The position numbers and the translations under genes were made by a program. Of a stretch of DNA of 64,000 bases, positions 9,083 to 17,406 are shown piece after piece. This stretch comes from Herbivorax alkaliphila (GTDB lineage: Bacteria > Bacillota > Clostridia > Acetivibrionales > Acetivibrionaceae): NCBI RefSeq assembly GCF_030848475.1, contig NZ_JAVDDS010000003.1, positions 1 through 64,000 of the forward strand, in the 5' to 3' direction. The stretch's first letter is position 1; the number at the start of each line of letters is the position of its first letter. The notes under the pieces are model-generated. The model had not been told where the DNA came from. It saw only the letters and a list, made by a program, of their open reading frames with translations, and ran no database searches.

Positions 9083-9298
9083 CTACTTTGGCAAGTTCTT
9101 TAAGTTTACCTTCTTTACATCTGCTGCCTTTTTATTTTCATCTTGAATTTCAAGATGAATTTCTTTTCTGTGAATAGAGACATTTTTTGGTGCATTGACG
9201 CCTATTCGCACCTAATCTCCCTGTACATCAACTATTGTGATTTCTATATCATCGCCTACCACTATAGACTGATTTTTCTTCCGTGTCGACACCAGCAC
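9083..9298 (-). pseudogene. csrA pseudogene (left copy)
   Basis: Matches intact csrA at 13553-13768 over its whole length. Codon 29, CAG (Gln) in the intact copy, is TAG here (GGAGATTAGGTG), and residue 4 is changed from Leu to Ser. The truncated peptide lacks the C-terminal RNA-binding strand, so it is almost certainly inactive. Confidence 0.85.
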
Positions 9299-9625
9299 CT
9301 GTTTTTACCTCCTGTCTTCCCAGTTCCCCTACAATATAGTGTCTCACGCAATATCTATCTGTGTCAAAAACAACCTGCATACCTTTATTGTTTTTTGTGT
9401 TGATAATTATAGGTGCTTTAGTGTTCATACTGATTTTTTCAACATCTTCTGTTACAATCACTATGGACATACCATTATTTCTTCCAGCTTTTCTATTTCA
9501 AGCTTTTCCACCGCTTCTAGGGGTATTTCTCCATCATAGTCAGCTACAATGGTCATTAGCTCCACCACTGCAAATGCCAAATTGGTATCGTCAATGCTCT
9601 GCATCCACCTAAAAGGAAAACATTC
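9249..9625 (-). pseudogene. fliW pseudogene, 5'-truncated and frameshifted (left copy)
   Basis: Corresponds to residues from about [10 protein letters not shown] to the C-terminus of the intact FliW at 13719-14219. The first 45 or so residues are missing, replaced at 9625 by unrelated coding-like sequence. A one-base deletion near 9469 (GACATACC here, GACAATACC in the intact copy) shifts the frame. The csrA start overlaps its 3' end as in the intact pair. Confidence 0.85.
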
Positions 9626-10834
9626 TTGCATAATACCCTTCTATATACATTTCTTCTCTCAATTCTACTGAAATATCATCCTTTTTAGATATTGCGTTCA
9701 TCATTTTATTTACACTTTCCTCACTGAACTTACTGCTTAACATATCCTTAACCATCTTTACATTTTAACTTTCTCCAACGACATTTACATTCAAATACAT
9801 ATCAGTTTCAGCATCATCTAGACTGCTCTTAAATACATACCTAGCATATAAATACCTAGTGCAAAATTTCGTAAATTCATAAGCATACTTAATCCAACTT
9901 TTATGATTGTTTTGAGCATTAAAATATGCTCACATAATTACTGTGTCTTGCACTAGGCACTTCATACCCATTAACATGCACTGGTTGGTGTAATTCATAT
10001 AACTTTTCAGCTTCTTGTCTTTCATGTGCTTTAACCCTCATAAACCATCTTGGGTCTTTTATATAGTTTTTTAATCTTAAAGCCATAGTAGCCACCTGTG
10101 CTCTCGTAGCTGTTTCTCCAAACCCAAATACTCTTAATCCATCTTCTGCCCAGCCAGAACCTTCTGTTAAGTAATTATCAAATGTAGCGTTTATATAATA
10201 TCTTTAAATATTACTTCTATACTGTTATAAGGCTCTACATCTAATGCTTTACATGTATATTTAATCATTTTCTCACGTGTAATTGGTTGATTTGGATCTA
10301 TCACCTCATCATCTTCTAATACTCCCTTTTCCCTACATGAATCAATGAATTTTTCATACCACTCCCCATAATCTTCCTTCGATTCTACTTCATCATCAAT
10401 TAGTCTACTTATTGTGGTTAGGTATTCTGCGTAAGTAATTTGAGTATTTGGCGAGTATTTACTATCACTAACACCCACTACTAATCCGTAAACTCCAGCC
10501 TCCATTACATCATTATAAAACCACCACCTTCTTTAACATCATCAAAACTTGTATTTTTTGTCTCTACTTGACCCTTAATATTATCACCGTATAAGCTAAC
10601 TGCGTCACTTTCTTCATCTAACCTTACCTCTTTTCTTTCTTTAGCAGCTTTTTTATTAGCTTCGTCAATCTCTCCGCACCATATACCTCAATTTTTATCT
10701 CCCCCACATCCTGTATAAATACCTCTACATCCTCCGTTGTAGCTTTTAATGATACTAGCTGCTCTAATATTATAATTCCAGTAAGGTCTGGAATTACCAA
10801 TCTTTTAACTCTCATAAACTTTCTATCCATTTTT
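9626..10834 (-). pseudogene. S-layer-homology (SLH) protein pseudogene
   Basis: Read on the minus strand in shifting frames this gives a continuous protein of about 400 residues. SLH motifs are clear: FDDVKEGG, then after a frameshift near 10512 FYNDVMEAGVYGLVVGVSD and SPNTQITYAEYLTTISRL; ITREKMIKYTCKALDV; then after a frameshift near 10195 WAEDGLRVFGFGETATRAQV. Another frameshift lies near 10630 between the opening segment and EVRLDEESDAVS. In-frame stops occur at 9919-9921 and near 9765. It ends abruptly where it meets fliW debris. An intact ancestor would have been a cell-envelope protein. The two longest open pieces, 10191-10505 and 10624-10830, should not be annotated as genes. Confidence 0.75.
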
Positions 10835-10945
10835 TTAGTTTTCCTTTATATTCTTTTTTTCATAAAAGAGTATATAATCCTTCGCCACCTCTATATTTAA
10901 AAAAGTCTCTTTAAAAAATTTATCATGTGGATTCTGCATCTTCAT
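10835..10945 (-). pseudogene. N-terminal fragment of an Rpn-family nuclease
   Basis: A 36-codon frame with a plausible site (GGTGATGAG) reads MKMQNPHDKFFKETF and continues LNIEVAKDYILFY before stopping. NPHDKFFKE…EVAKDFL is the conserved start of transposase_31/Rpn proteins. Everything after that is gone. It is not from the same subfamily as the intact Rpn gene at 5834, whose N-terminus differs, so it marks a separate, older insertion. Confidence 0.65.
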
Positions 10946-11279
10946 CTCATCACCTGCCTACTTCTATTATATCATGTAATCATTTATTGTAAGATAATAT
11001 TTTTATTTCTATAAGGTTTTCAGACATCCTTTGTAAATGGCAAATAAATTTTAACAATTTTTATTCAATAATATTTTACGGCATTTACCATCAATTGTTA
11101 ATAAAGTGGATAAAGCACTAAAAGAATCCGTATACACCCTAAAAACACAAAAATGAGACAAGAAAACTACCTCTATGTCTCACATGTTTTATAATCTGTT
11201 TTTCAAAAAATTTTCTGTCACTCATGACCTTTGCAAAAACTAAAATTCATGTTGAATTTTGCTCTCTAAAAAATTAGCT

Positions 11280-11405
11280 TTATAGTTCTTCTTTTAGCTT
11301 TATTACTGTCTCTTTATCCAACTCTGTTATTTTTGCAATAAAGTCTATATCTGCCCCCTCTTTTATCGCTTCCCTCGCTACCTTAAGTGCTTTTTTTCTT
11401 CTCCT
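11280..11405 (-). pseudogene. C-terminal stub of the Rpn-family nuclease
   Basis: Encodes the same tail as the intact gene at 5834 (KVAREAIKEGAD.DFIAKITEL…), ending two codons earlier because CTACAA has become CTATAA. Upstream it runs into a pyrimidine-rich stretch with no further similarity, so the first 280 or so residues have been deleted. Confidence 0.8.
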
Positions 11406-11445
11406 CTTTCTTCTCCTATCTTTCTGTTTTCTTCTGTTTATTCAA

Positions 11446-11514
11446 GTGGAGAACCGTCCCCTGCTTGAATGGAAAAAGTGAGACAGGAGAACCGTCCCCC
11501 TGTCTCACTTTGGA
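11446..11514. repeat. GGGGACGGTTCTC-family repeats after flagellin B
   Basis: One lone arm (GGAGAACCGTCCCCTGCTTGAA) is followed by a full hairpin copy (AGTGAGACAGGAGAACC…CCTGTCTCACTTT) directly after the flagellin B stop. A likely terminator position, equivalent to that after flagellin A. Confidence 0.7.
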
Positions 11515-11521
11515 ATGGAAT

Positions 11522-13360
11522 TTATCCTAGTAATTGAAGCACTCCTTGTGGTGCTTGGTTTGCCTGAGCAAGCATTGCTTGAGCAGCTTGTTGAAGTATG
11601 TTTTGTTTTGTAAATTCCATCATTTCATCAGCCATGTCTACGTCTCTAATTCTGCTTTCAGCAGCTTGTAAGTTTTCTGCTGAATTATCAAGGTTAGAGA
11701 TTGTATGCTCAAGTCTATTTTGGTATGCTCCTAAATCAGATCTTTGAGCTGATACTGTTTCTATTGCATCGTTTATTACACTTACAGCTGCAGTCGCTTT
11801 TTCATGATCTGATACGTCTAATGCATATTCTGTTCCTGTATTTGTTGTTCCGTCTGTTACTTCTTTTATATCTACATAGTTGGCTTCTGCTCCATTGTTA
11901 GCTGTAACAGTTCCACCAGTTTCAGTTCCAGTTATTCCTAGAGCATTTGATCTCATGTCATCTAACTCTATAGACATACTTTGAGCAGTATTAGCACCAA
12001 TTTGAAGGTTAGCTGTGAAAGAACTGCTTCTTCCGCCATCTTCAACGGATACAGAACAGTTTCCATCTTCACCATTTTCAGCTGCTAAAATATTAACCTG
12101 ATGAGCATCAGTTTCATCAACTTCAACAGTGTAATTATCAGTGCTGTGTGAGTTTAACTGACTTGCTACTGTTGTAGCCAATGCGTCCTCTACTGTTCCC
12201 TCAGCTTCTGCTACTCCATATGCTTCACCAAGACTGATTCCTATAGCCGAACCTGTGTACGGACCATCAACTGGGTTATAAAACTCAAACTGCTGACCGT
12301 CAACAGTGAATCCTGTGCCTACCAGCTCATCAAGAGAATCTGCATCATCATAACTACTTAAATCAATATTGATTTCTGCTGCTGTATATTCTGTAGTACC
12401 TACCTGTGAATCAACAGCAGCATCTAAAACAGCTTGATCAGCTGTATCTGCTATGTAACCCTGGTCGCCATAGTATTCGCCACCATCATCCTCACCTAAT
12501 GCATATACTGCAAATGCATCAGCACCAACAGTACTTATATCAGTGGTAAAACCAGTATCACCGCCAGTAACATCAGTATGAGTAGCTGCATAATTGCCAG
12601 AAAGCACATCATTTTCTTCAATTATTTCATTTAATGCATTTGCAATTGCCTCTGTTGCATCTCCTTCTCCTACATCACCATTAAAATTTAAAGTTGCAGA
12701 GTTTCCTGTTACACTGTCAGTGTCTAAAACCATTTCAGTATCAGTTACACTATCATCTTCAGAAAATGTAACGGTTATTTGTTCTCCCTGAATGGTCATT
12801 TCAAGTGTATCTCCATCACTTACCACAATATTATTACTATCAGTTTCAATATCAACCAATTGAGCTGCCTGTTCATGTGTGGTAATACCACCTTCAGGAC
12901 TGCTTTGATCTATAAGTCCTGATGCCTCAAGTCTTGATACTCCTCCACCGTCTAACAATTTCTGTGTGTTAAACTCAGTGGTATTACCTATTCTGTTAAT
13001 CTCAGAAGATAACTGATTTATTTCCTTCTGGATTTCCTCACGGTCTACACCAACATTGGTATCGTTGGCTGATTGAACTGTCAACTCTCTCATTCTTTGA
13101 AGAATAGAATGAGTTTCATTTAAAGCACCTTCTGCAGTTTGAATCATGGAAATACCGTCTTGAGCATTTCTTGACGCTTGACTCAATCCTCTTATCTGAC
13201 CTCTCATTTTCTCAGATATTGCAAGACCTGCTGCGTCATCCCCTGCTCTGTTGATTCTAAATCCTGAGGATAACTTTTCCATTGATTTTGAGCCTGCATT
13301 GTTTGTAATTCCCAATTGTCTGTGAGTGTTCATTGCCATTAGATTATTGTTGATACGCAT
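11522..13360 (-). CDS. flagellin B
   Basis: A 612-residue paralogue of flagellin A. The N-terminal 150 and C-terminal 200 residues are nearly identical to A at both protein and DNA level. Residues about 150-400 differ by clustered substitutions and small indels, for example [10 protein letters not shown] against TDCINVGDGD. Like A, the central domain lacks lysine. Downstream of fliW-csrA with its own sigma-D-like promoter and CsrA-type leader. Which of the two is the major filament protein cannot be told from sequence. Confidence 0.97.
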   Translation of the reverse strand: MRINNNLMAMNTHRQLGITNNAGSKSMEKLSSGFRINRAGDDAAGLAISEKMRGQIRGLSQASRNAQDGISMIQTAEGALNETHSILQRMRELTVQSANDTNVGVDREEIQKEINQLSSEINRIGNTTEFNTQKLLDGGGVSRLEASGLIDQSSPEGGITTHEQAAQLVDIETDSNNIVVSDGDTLEMTIQGEQITVTFSEDDSVTDTEMVLDTDSVTGNSATLNFNGDVGEGDATEAIANALNEIIEENDVLSGNYAATHTDVTGGDTGFTTDISTVGADAFAVYALGEDDGGEYYGDQGYIADTADQAVLDAAVDSQVGTTEYTAAEINIDLSSYDDADSLDELVGTGFTVDGQQFEFYNPVDGPYTGSAIGISLGEAYGVAEAEGTVEDALATTVASQLNSHSTDNYTVEVDETDAHQVNILAAENGEDGNCSVSVEDGGRSSSFTANLQIGANTAQSMSIELDDMRSNALGITGTETGGTVTANNGAEANYVDIKEVTDGTTNTGTEYALDVSDHEKATAAVSVINDAIETVSAQRSDLGAYQNRLEHTISNLDNSAENLQAAESRIRDVDMADEMMEFTKQNILQQAAQAMLAQANQAPQGVLQLLG

Positions 13361-13367
13361 ATAAAAT

Positions 13368-13408
13368 ACCTCCTTGTTTTTTAAGAATCAACCATCCTTG
13401 ATTGATTC
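13368..13408 (-). promoter_or_regulatory. CsrA-type binding hairpin plus Shine-Dalgarno, flagellin B leader
   Basis: Same structure as in the flagellin A leader: stem GAATCAATC/GGTTGATTC around loop AAGGAT. One base differs from copy A, changing the closing U-A pair region to a U-G wobble, so the stem is kept. The second GGA lies in CAAGGAGG before the ATG. Confidence 0.6.
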
Positions 13409-13478
13409 AGTTTTGGTTTATATATAACAAGCCTTCGGCCGCAAGGCTTATTACCAACAAAAGATTTTCTTATTTTAT

Positions 13479-13505
13479 ATATCGTTATAAAATGAATTTA
13501 ACTTA
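13479..13505 (-). promoter_or_regulatory. sigma-D-like promoter of flagellin B
   Basis: TAAG-N15-AACGATAT on the minus strand, identical to the flagellin A promoter. It lies in the space between csrA and the flagellin, so flagellin B can be transcribed separately from the fliW-csrA transcript. Confidence 0.5.
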
Positions 13506-13552
13506 ATACTTTTATAGAAAAAAAATGAATTGTATAAAAAATCTAAGACCTG

Positions 13553-13768
13553 CTACTTTAGCAAGTCCTTTAAGTTTACCTTTTTTACATCTGCTGCCTT
13601 TTTATTTTCATCTTGAATTTCAAGATAAATTTCTTTTCTGTGAATAGAGACATTTTTTGGTGCATTGACGCCTATTCGCACCTGATCTCCCTGTACATCA
13701 ACTATTGTAATTTCTATATCATCGCCTACCACTATAGACTGATTTTTCTTCCGTGTCAACACCAGCAC
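13553..13768 (-). CDS. csrA: carbon storage regulator CsrA
   Basis: A 71-residue RNA-binding protein starting [20 protein letters not shown], the family signature, with the [22 protein letters not shown] core that forms the dimer and binds GGA loops. It represses translation of flagellin mRNA and is held inactive by FliW. The start is GTG with AGGAGGT 8 bases upstream, and it overlaps the fliW 3' end by 50 bases, so the two are probably translationally coupled. This is the only intact csrA in the window. Confidence 0.96.
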   Translation of the reverse strand: MLVLTRKKNQSIVVGDDIEITIVDVQGDQVRIGVNAPKNVSIHRKEIYLEIQDENKKAADVKKVNLKDLLK

Positions 13769-14219
13769 CTGTTTTTACCTCCTGTCTTCCCAGTTCCTCT
13801 ACAATATAGTGTCTCACACAATATCTATCTGTGTCAAGAACAACCTGCATACCTTTATTGTTTTTTGTATTGATAATTATAGGTGCTTTAAGGTTCATAC
13901 TGATTTTTTCAACATCTTCTGTTACAACCACTATGGACAATACCATTATTTCTTCCGGCTTTTCTATTTCAAGCTTTTCCACCGCTTCTAGGGGTATTTC
14001 TCCATCATAATCAGCTACAATGGTCATTGGCTCCACCACTGCAAATGCCAAATTGGTATCGTCAATGCTCTGCATCCACCTAAAAGGAGAACCTTCCTCT
14101 CCATCATACAGCACAATAAAGCGCCTCTGATTTTCAAAGCCAGGTATTCCATCCTCAAAGCTTATTATTTTTTCTTCATCAACATCAATTTTTCCAAAAT
14201 GTTTTGTGTTTAAAATCAT
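13719..14219 (-). CDS. fliW: flagellar assembly factor FliW
   Basis: A 166-residue protein beginning [21 protein letters not shown] with the family motif [17 protein letters not shown] and the C-terminal [16 protein letters not shown]. FliW binds either flagellin or CsrA: when flagellin is exported, FliW is freed to bind CsrA and relieve repression of flagellin translation. Start at 14219, with GGAGGGG just upstream; the frame extends to 14240 without a good site. The C-terminal 20 residues ([17 protein letters not shown]) go beyond the usual FliW end because of the overlap with csrA. Confidence 0.95.
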   Translation of the reverse strand: MILNTKHFGKIDVDEEKIISFEDGIPGFENQRRFIVLYDGEEGSPFRWMQSIDDTNLAFAVVEPMTIVADYDGEIPLEAVEKLEIEKPEEIMVLSIVVVTEDVEKISMNLKAPIIINTKNNKGMQVVLDTDRYCVRHYIVEELGRQEVKTGAGVDTEEKSVYSGRR

Positions 14220-14232
14220 TTTCCCCTCCAGC

Positions 14233-14811
14233 TTACACATATTGGCTTACATTGTTCCCGATATACTCTATATCCACCGAATAACTTTGCTGCATATAAA
14301 TATTAACATTTCCTGATACATAGTTTGAATTAAGACTCTGAGGTACAAAATTTTTCTGTACACTGTTAAGAACAACATTTGAACCTCCCTCAAGTTCTCT
14401 TTTTAGTTTTCCTTCCTCAAGTGTTATCTCAGGCCCTGTCTTTGGAATGAAATCTATATTAAAATCTTTTTTGGTATAGGAAGCTCTTTTGGCAAATTCT
14501 ACAATAGGATCACCACCTTTATGTATTGCAGCCAAACGATCTCCATCTGATGCTTTCCTTGCAATATATTCCATGACCTTTTGATAACTTATTTGTGCAT
14601 TTTCTTTTGTAAGGTCTAGAGGCTTTTTCAACCCAGCACTTGCAAATGCCTCATACTGGTCTATCTTTACCTTTGGAGGCTCTGTTTTTATTTTCATTTT
14701 AGCATGGTTTTGCTTAAGCTCCAACCTTGCCATGTCGGTTTTAGTTTCAAGTCGTGCAGGTGTGGTTTCAATACCAAGTCTAGCATGTGTAGTATTAATG
14801 CTAATATCCAT
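14233..14811 (-). CDS. DUF6470 (YviE-like) family protein
   Basis: A 192-residue protein whose first 50 residues repeat ARLxxxT/xxAR units ([17 protein letters not shown] and onward), typical of DUF6470/YviE, encoded between flgL and fliW in many Bacillota. No membrane segment; function unknown. The ATG at 14811 follows GAGGTGG. The stop lies just upstream of the fliW start. A repeat unit separates it from flgL. Confidence 0.8.
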   Translation of the reverse strand: MDISINTTHARLGIETTPARLETKTDMARLELKQNHAKMKIKTEPPKVKIDQYEAFASAGLKKPLDLTKENAQISYQKVMEYIARKASDGDRLAAIHKGGDPIVEFAKRASYTKKDFNIDFIPKTGPEITLEEGKLKRELEGGSNVVLNSVQKNFVPQSLNSNYVSGNVNIYMQQSYSVDIEYIGNNVSQYV

Positions 14812-14832
14812 ATATACCACCTCTAAAATTTA

Positions 14833-14871
14833 CTAAAGCCTCAATGTTTAGCTTTAGCTAAACGGGTTCAC
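14833..14871 (-). repeat. 3'-end stem-loop repeat (GTTTAGC-TAAA-GCTAAAC), copy 1
   Basis: Minus-strand unit GTGAACCCGTTTAGCTAAAG, continuing CTAAACATTGAGGCTTTAG. It starts 11 bases after the flgL stop, in the same orientation as the gene. A 7-bp stem with a TAAA loop is present in every copy. Confidence 0.75.
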
Positions 14872-14882
14872 TGCTCATTGTC

Positions 14883-15791
14883 CTACCTTAAAAAATCCAT
14901 CAAAGACGGTTGTATTACTCTAGCACCACCTGCTAGAGAAGCATTATACACATTTTCTTCACTTTTCAGAAGCATAATATTTTCTGCCTGATCTATATCT
15001 TCATTTTCGCTCATAAGTTTTGTGAAGTTAAAAATATTTCCACTTAGTCTATTCTCAGTAAGCTCAAGTCTATTATACCTTGCACCCACATCAGCACGTA
15101 CTCTTGAAAGATTGTCCATGTGATTGTCTATATCTCCAAGAAGTCCACTTATTGTCTCATGGTCACCTTCATTTAATGCAGTAATGAGTCTATCAAAATC
15201 CTCCATCACAACACTGGTATCTCCTTCTACTGCTTCTTCACCATGGTTAAAAACATCTCCACCTGTTAAATTGATATGTATGTCATCTCCTATACCCACT
15301 TCATATGTTATTTCCTGTGTATTGCTTACATCAATTGCAAAGCTGCCGTCTTCATCTAATAGATTCTGGTCAGTCTTGAATCCAGAAAAAACATACCTTC
15401 CTGAATATGTTGAATTTCCAAGCTTAATTAGCTGAGTCTTTAACTGCTTAACCTCTTCTTCTATTTTTTGAGTATCCTCTGGAGTTGTTGAACCATTTGC
15501 TGCCTGTACCGACAATTCCCTTGTCCTATGAAATATATCTGACATATCTCCTAATGCAGACTCTGTTATTTCCATCCAGGACATTGCATCCTTTACATTT
15601 CTGTCGTATTGCTCTAAGCGCGATACATCTGTTCGCAATTTTAAAGCTCTTGATGCAACAACAGGGTCATCTGAAGGAACGTTTATCTTTTTTCCAGTGG
15701 CAAGACGATCCTGTATTTTTTCCATTCTTCTAAGGTTTGTGCCTATATTGTTTACCATATTGTTTATAAGCATTTTGTTTGTTACTCTCAT
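14883..15791 (-). CDS. flgL: flagellar hook-associated protein FlgL (HAP3)
   Basis: A 302-residue junction protein homologous to flagellin ends: N-terminal MRVTNKMLINNMVNNIGTNL with RLATGKKINVPSDDP, and C-terminal DIDQAENIMLLKSEENVYNA. It joins the hook-side FlgK to the filament. Start at 15791, with GGAGGGG upstream; the longer frame from 15824 would overlap flgK and has no site. It is shorter in the middle than most flagellins, as expected for FlgL. Confidence 0.95.
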   Translation of the reverse strand: MRVTNKMLINNMVNNIGTNLRRMEKIQDRLATGKKINVPSDDPVVASRALKLRTDVSRLEQYDRNVKDAMSWMEITESALGDMSDIFHRTRELSVQAANGSTTPEDTQKIEEEVKQLKTQLIKLGNSTYSGRYVFSGFKTDQNLLDEDGSFAIDVSNTQEITYEVGIGDDIHINLTGGDVFNHGEEAVEGDTSVVMEDFDRLITALNEGDHETISGLLGDIDNHMDNLSRVRADVGARYNRLELTENRLSGNIFNFTKLMSENEDIDQAENIMLLKSEENVYNASLAGGARVIQPSLMDFLR

Positions 15792-15813
15792 ATTAACCCC
15801 TCCACCACTTTTG

Positions 15814-17400
15814 TCATATTCCAACTCTATTTACAAGCAAATCATATATTTCATTCATTGTATTTATCATTCGAGCCGCTGCTGTATATGCATGTTGATG
15901 TCTTACCATATCTGCCATCTCTTCATCTAAAGACACTCCCGAATCTGAAAGTCTTCTGTTTTCAATCTGTTTGGTTAAAATCTTTTGGTTGTCTGCAAGC
16001 CTTACTGCCTGCTGGGAGTCGACCCCCATAGTGGATACTATTGATACCATAAAGTCCTCTGGTGCCCCTTCTGAAAACATATGAGGGTTGTGTCGCATTT
16101 TTATCAATTCATTTAAATTAACTATATTACCTATTTCCTCAGGTGCATCTGCTGCTGCTATTGTGCTTAAATCTTCCATTATGTCAGCTGACACTGAGAA
16201 GTTTTTGGCAGTTAAATTCTCATACCTAGCCTCTATATCATTCATACCTGAAGCTCCATCTATAAAGTCTTCACTGTTTACAGGCTCTCTATCTTCTCCT
16301 GTCATTGTAAAAAACCTTGTACCTGTAACTGGGTCATTTCCATCATAAGAAATACCATATCCATCTGCATGTCCCATTCCATCATTGCCATCAATATATC
16401 CTTCATTAAATGACATGGCGAAAGTTCTTACAAACTCATCTAGTTTTTTTATATAAAAAGGTATCCCTTTATATACAGGACTTCCATTTTCACCTTCATT
16501 TCCATCTCTAACATCAAGCAAACCCTTTAATTCTCCGCCTTTTATATCAAGGCTATTTCCATCTTCCCATTCTACCCTAAAGAGGTTTTCAATATCCTCA
16601 TCATTTATCTTTTCATCCCTCTGTTTAACTGAAAGAGAACTAAAATGAAAATGATTTACAAATGCCTTTCCACTTATGGTTATAATCATTTTTTTGTCTT
16701 CTTCCCCATTTGGAAGCTTCCCTGTCACCACTTCATTTGCGTCTATATTTACAATTCCCGAAAGCTGATCTATTAAAACAGTTCTCTGATCTCTAAGGTC
16801 GTTTGCACTGTTCCCATCCAACTCTGAATTGTATATTTGTTTGTTTAGCTGTTGAATTTGCATTCCTAAAGAATTTGCCTCTGCAACCTTTGTATCTACC
16901 TGATAATTCAAATCATTTTGAAGTTCTTCAAAGTGGTTGGCTAAACTGTTAAAATAATTTGTAACAGTCTCTCCTGTCTGTCGTACCAAAGACCTTACTG
17001 CAAGGTTTCCAGGATCTTTTGAAAGCTCTTGAAGGGAATCGAAAAATTCATCTAGTATGGCATTAAAACCACTTTCGGAAGGTTCACCCAACATAGCTTC
17101 CATATCACCTAGTACTGTTTTTTTTGCTTCCCACTCATTAAAAGCCGTATTTTCACTCCAGTATTTAAAATCCAAATACTCATCTCTGACTCTATCAATC
17201 CCAATAACTTCAGATCCTGTACCCAGCATACCTGTACCGTCAAGTAATGCCATCGGCCTTGAGACGACCTGATCGGTTTTTTGCCTAGAAAAACCAGGCG
17301 TGTTTACATTGTTAATATTGTGATTTATAACATCTAAATTTTTCTGGGATGTATAAAGCCCTCTTTGTGCGACGTTAAGTCCATAAAAAGATCCTCTCAC
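15814..17400 (-). CDS. flgK: flagellar hook-associated protein FlgK (HAP1), standard-length paralogue
   Basis: A 528-residue FlgK with the rod-hook start (GLNVAQRGLYTSQKNLDVIN, then HNINNVNTPGFSRQ) and the C-terminal motif SDSGVSLDEEMADMVRHQHAYTAAARM in two parts. The region ELKGLLDVRDGNEG…IPFYIKKLDEF is the join where the neighbouring paralogue carries a large insertion. The GTG start has GGAGGTGATG before it. It follows the longer flgK by only six bases. Confidence 0.93.
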   Translation of the reverse strand: MRGSFYGLNVAQRGLYTSQKNLDVINHNINNVNTPGFSRQKTDQVVSRPMALLDGTGMLGTGSEVIGIDRVRDEYLDFKYWSENTAFNEWEAKKTVLGDMEAMLGEPSESGFNAILDEFFDSLQELSKDPGNLAVRSLVRQTGETVTNYFNSLANHFEELQNDLNYQVDTKVAEANSLGMQIQQLNKQIYNSELDGNSANDLRDQRTVLIDQLSGIVNIDANEVVTGKLPNGEEDKKMIITISGKAFVNHFHFSSLSVKQRDEKINDEDIENLFRVEWEDGNSLDIKGGELKGLLDVRDGNEGENGSPVYKGIPFYIKKLDEFVRTFAMSFNEGYIDGNDGMGHADGYGISYDGNDPVTGTRFFTMTGEDREPVNSEDFIDGASGMNDIEARYENLTAKNFSVSADIMEDLSTIAAADAPEEIGNIVNLNELIKMRHNPHMFSEGAPEDFMVSIVSTMGVDSQQAVRLADNQKILTKQIENRRLSDSGVSLDEEMADMVRHQHAYTAAARMINTMNEIYDLLVNRVGI

Positions 17401-17406
17401 AGATCA

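Larger units (their letters stand above)
5576..9627. repeat. large duplication, left copy (Rpn gene, flagellin A, dead csrA/fliW)
   Basis: Sequence from CTATAAGG at 5576 matches that from 11009, and the similarity runs through the Rpn 3' end, the flagellin gene, its leader, csrA and most of fliW, ending near AAAAGGA at 9618 (14088 in the other copy). The left copy keeps a full Rpn gene of about 1 kb that the right copy has lost. Non-coding flanks match as well as the genes, so the duplication is fairly recent or kept alike by conversion. Confidence 0.85.
11009..14097. repeat. large duplication, right copy (Rpn stub, flagellin B, live csrA/fliW)
   Basis: Partner of 5576-9627. It has the same leader, flagellin ends, csrA and fliW, but the Rpn gene is reduced to its last 40 or so codons; similarity resumes at TCTGTTTATTCAAGT (11433, matching 6964). 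This copy carries the working regulators and continues into the rest of the flagellar operon, so it is probably the ancestral position. Confidence 0.85.

Noticed and set aside
9249-9470. A 73-codon frame as a short regulator gene
   Set aside because: It is the frameshifted C-terminal part of the duplicated fliW.
10191-10830. Two open frames (104 and 68 codons) as small genes
   Set aside because: Both join with neighbouring frames into one SLH-type protein when frameshifts are allowed, so they are pieces of a pseudogene.
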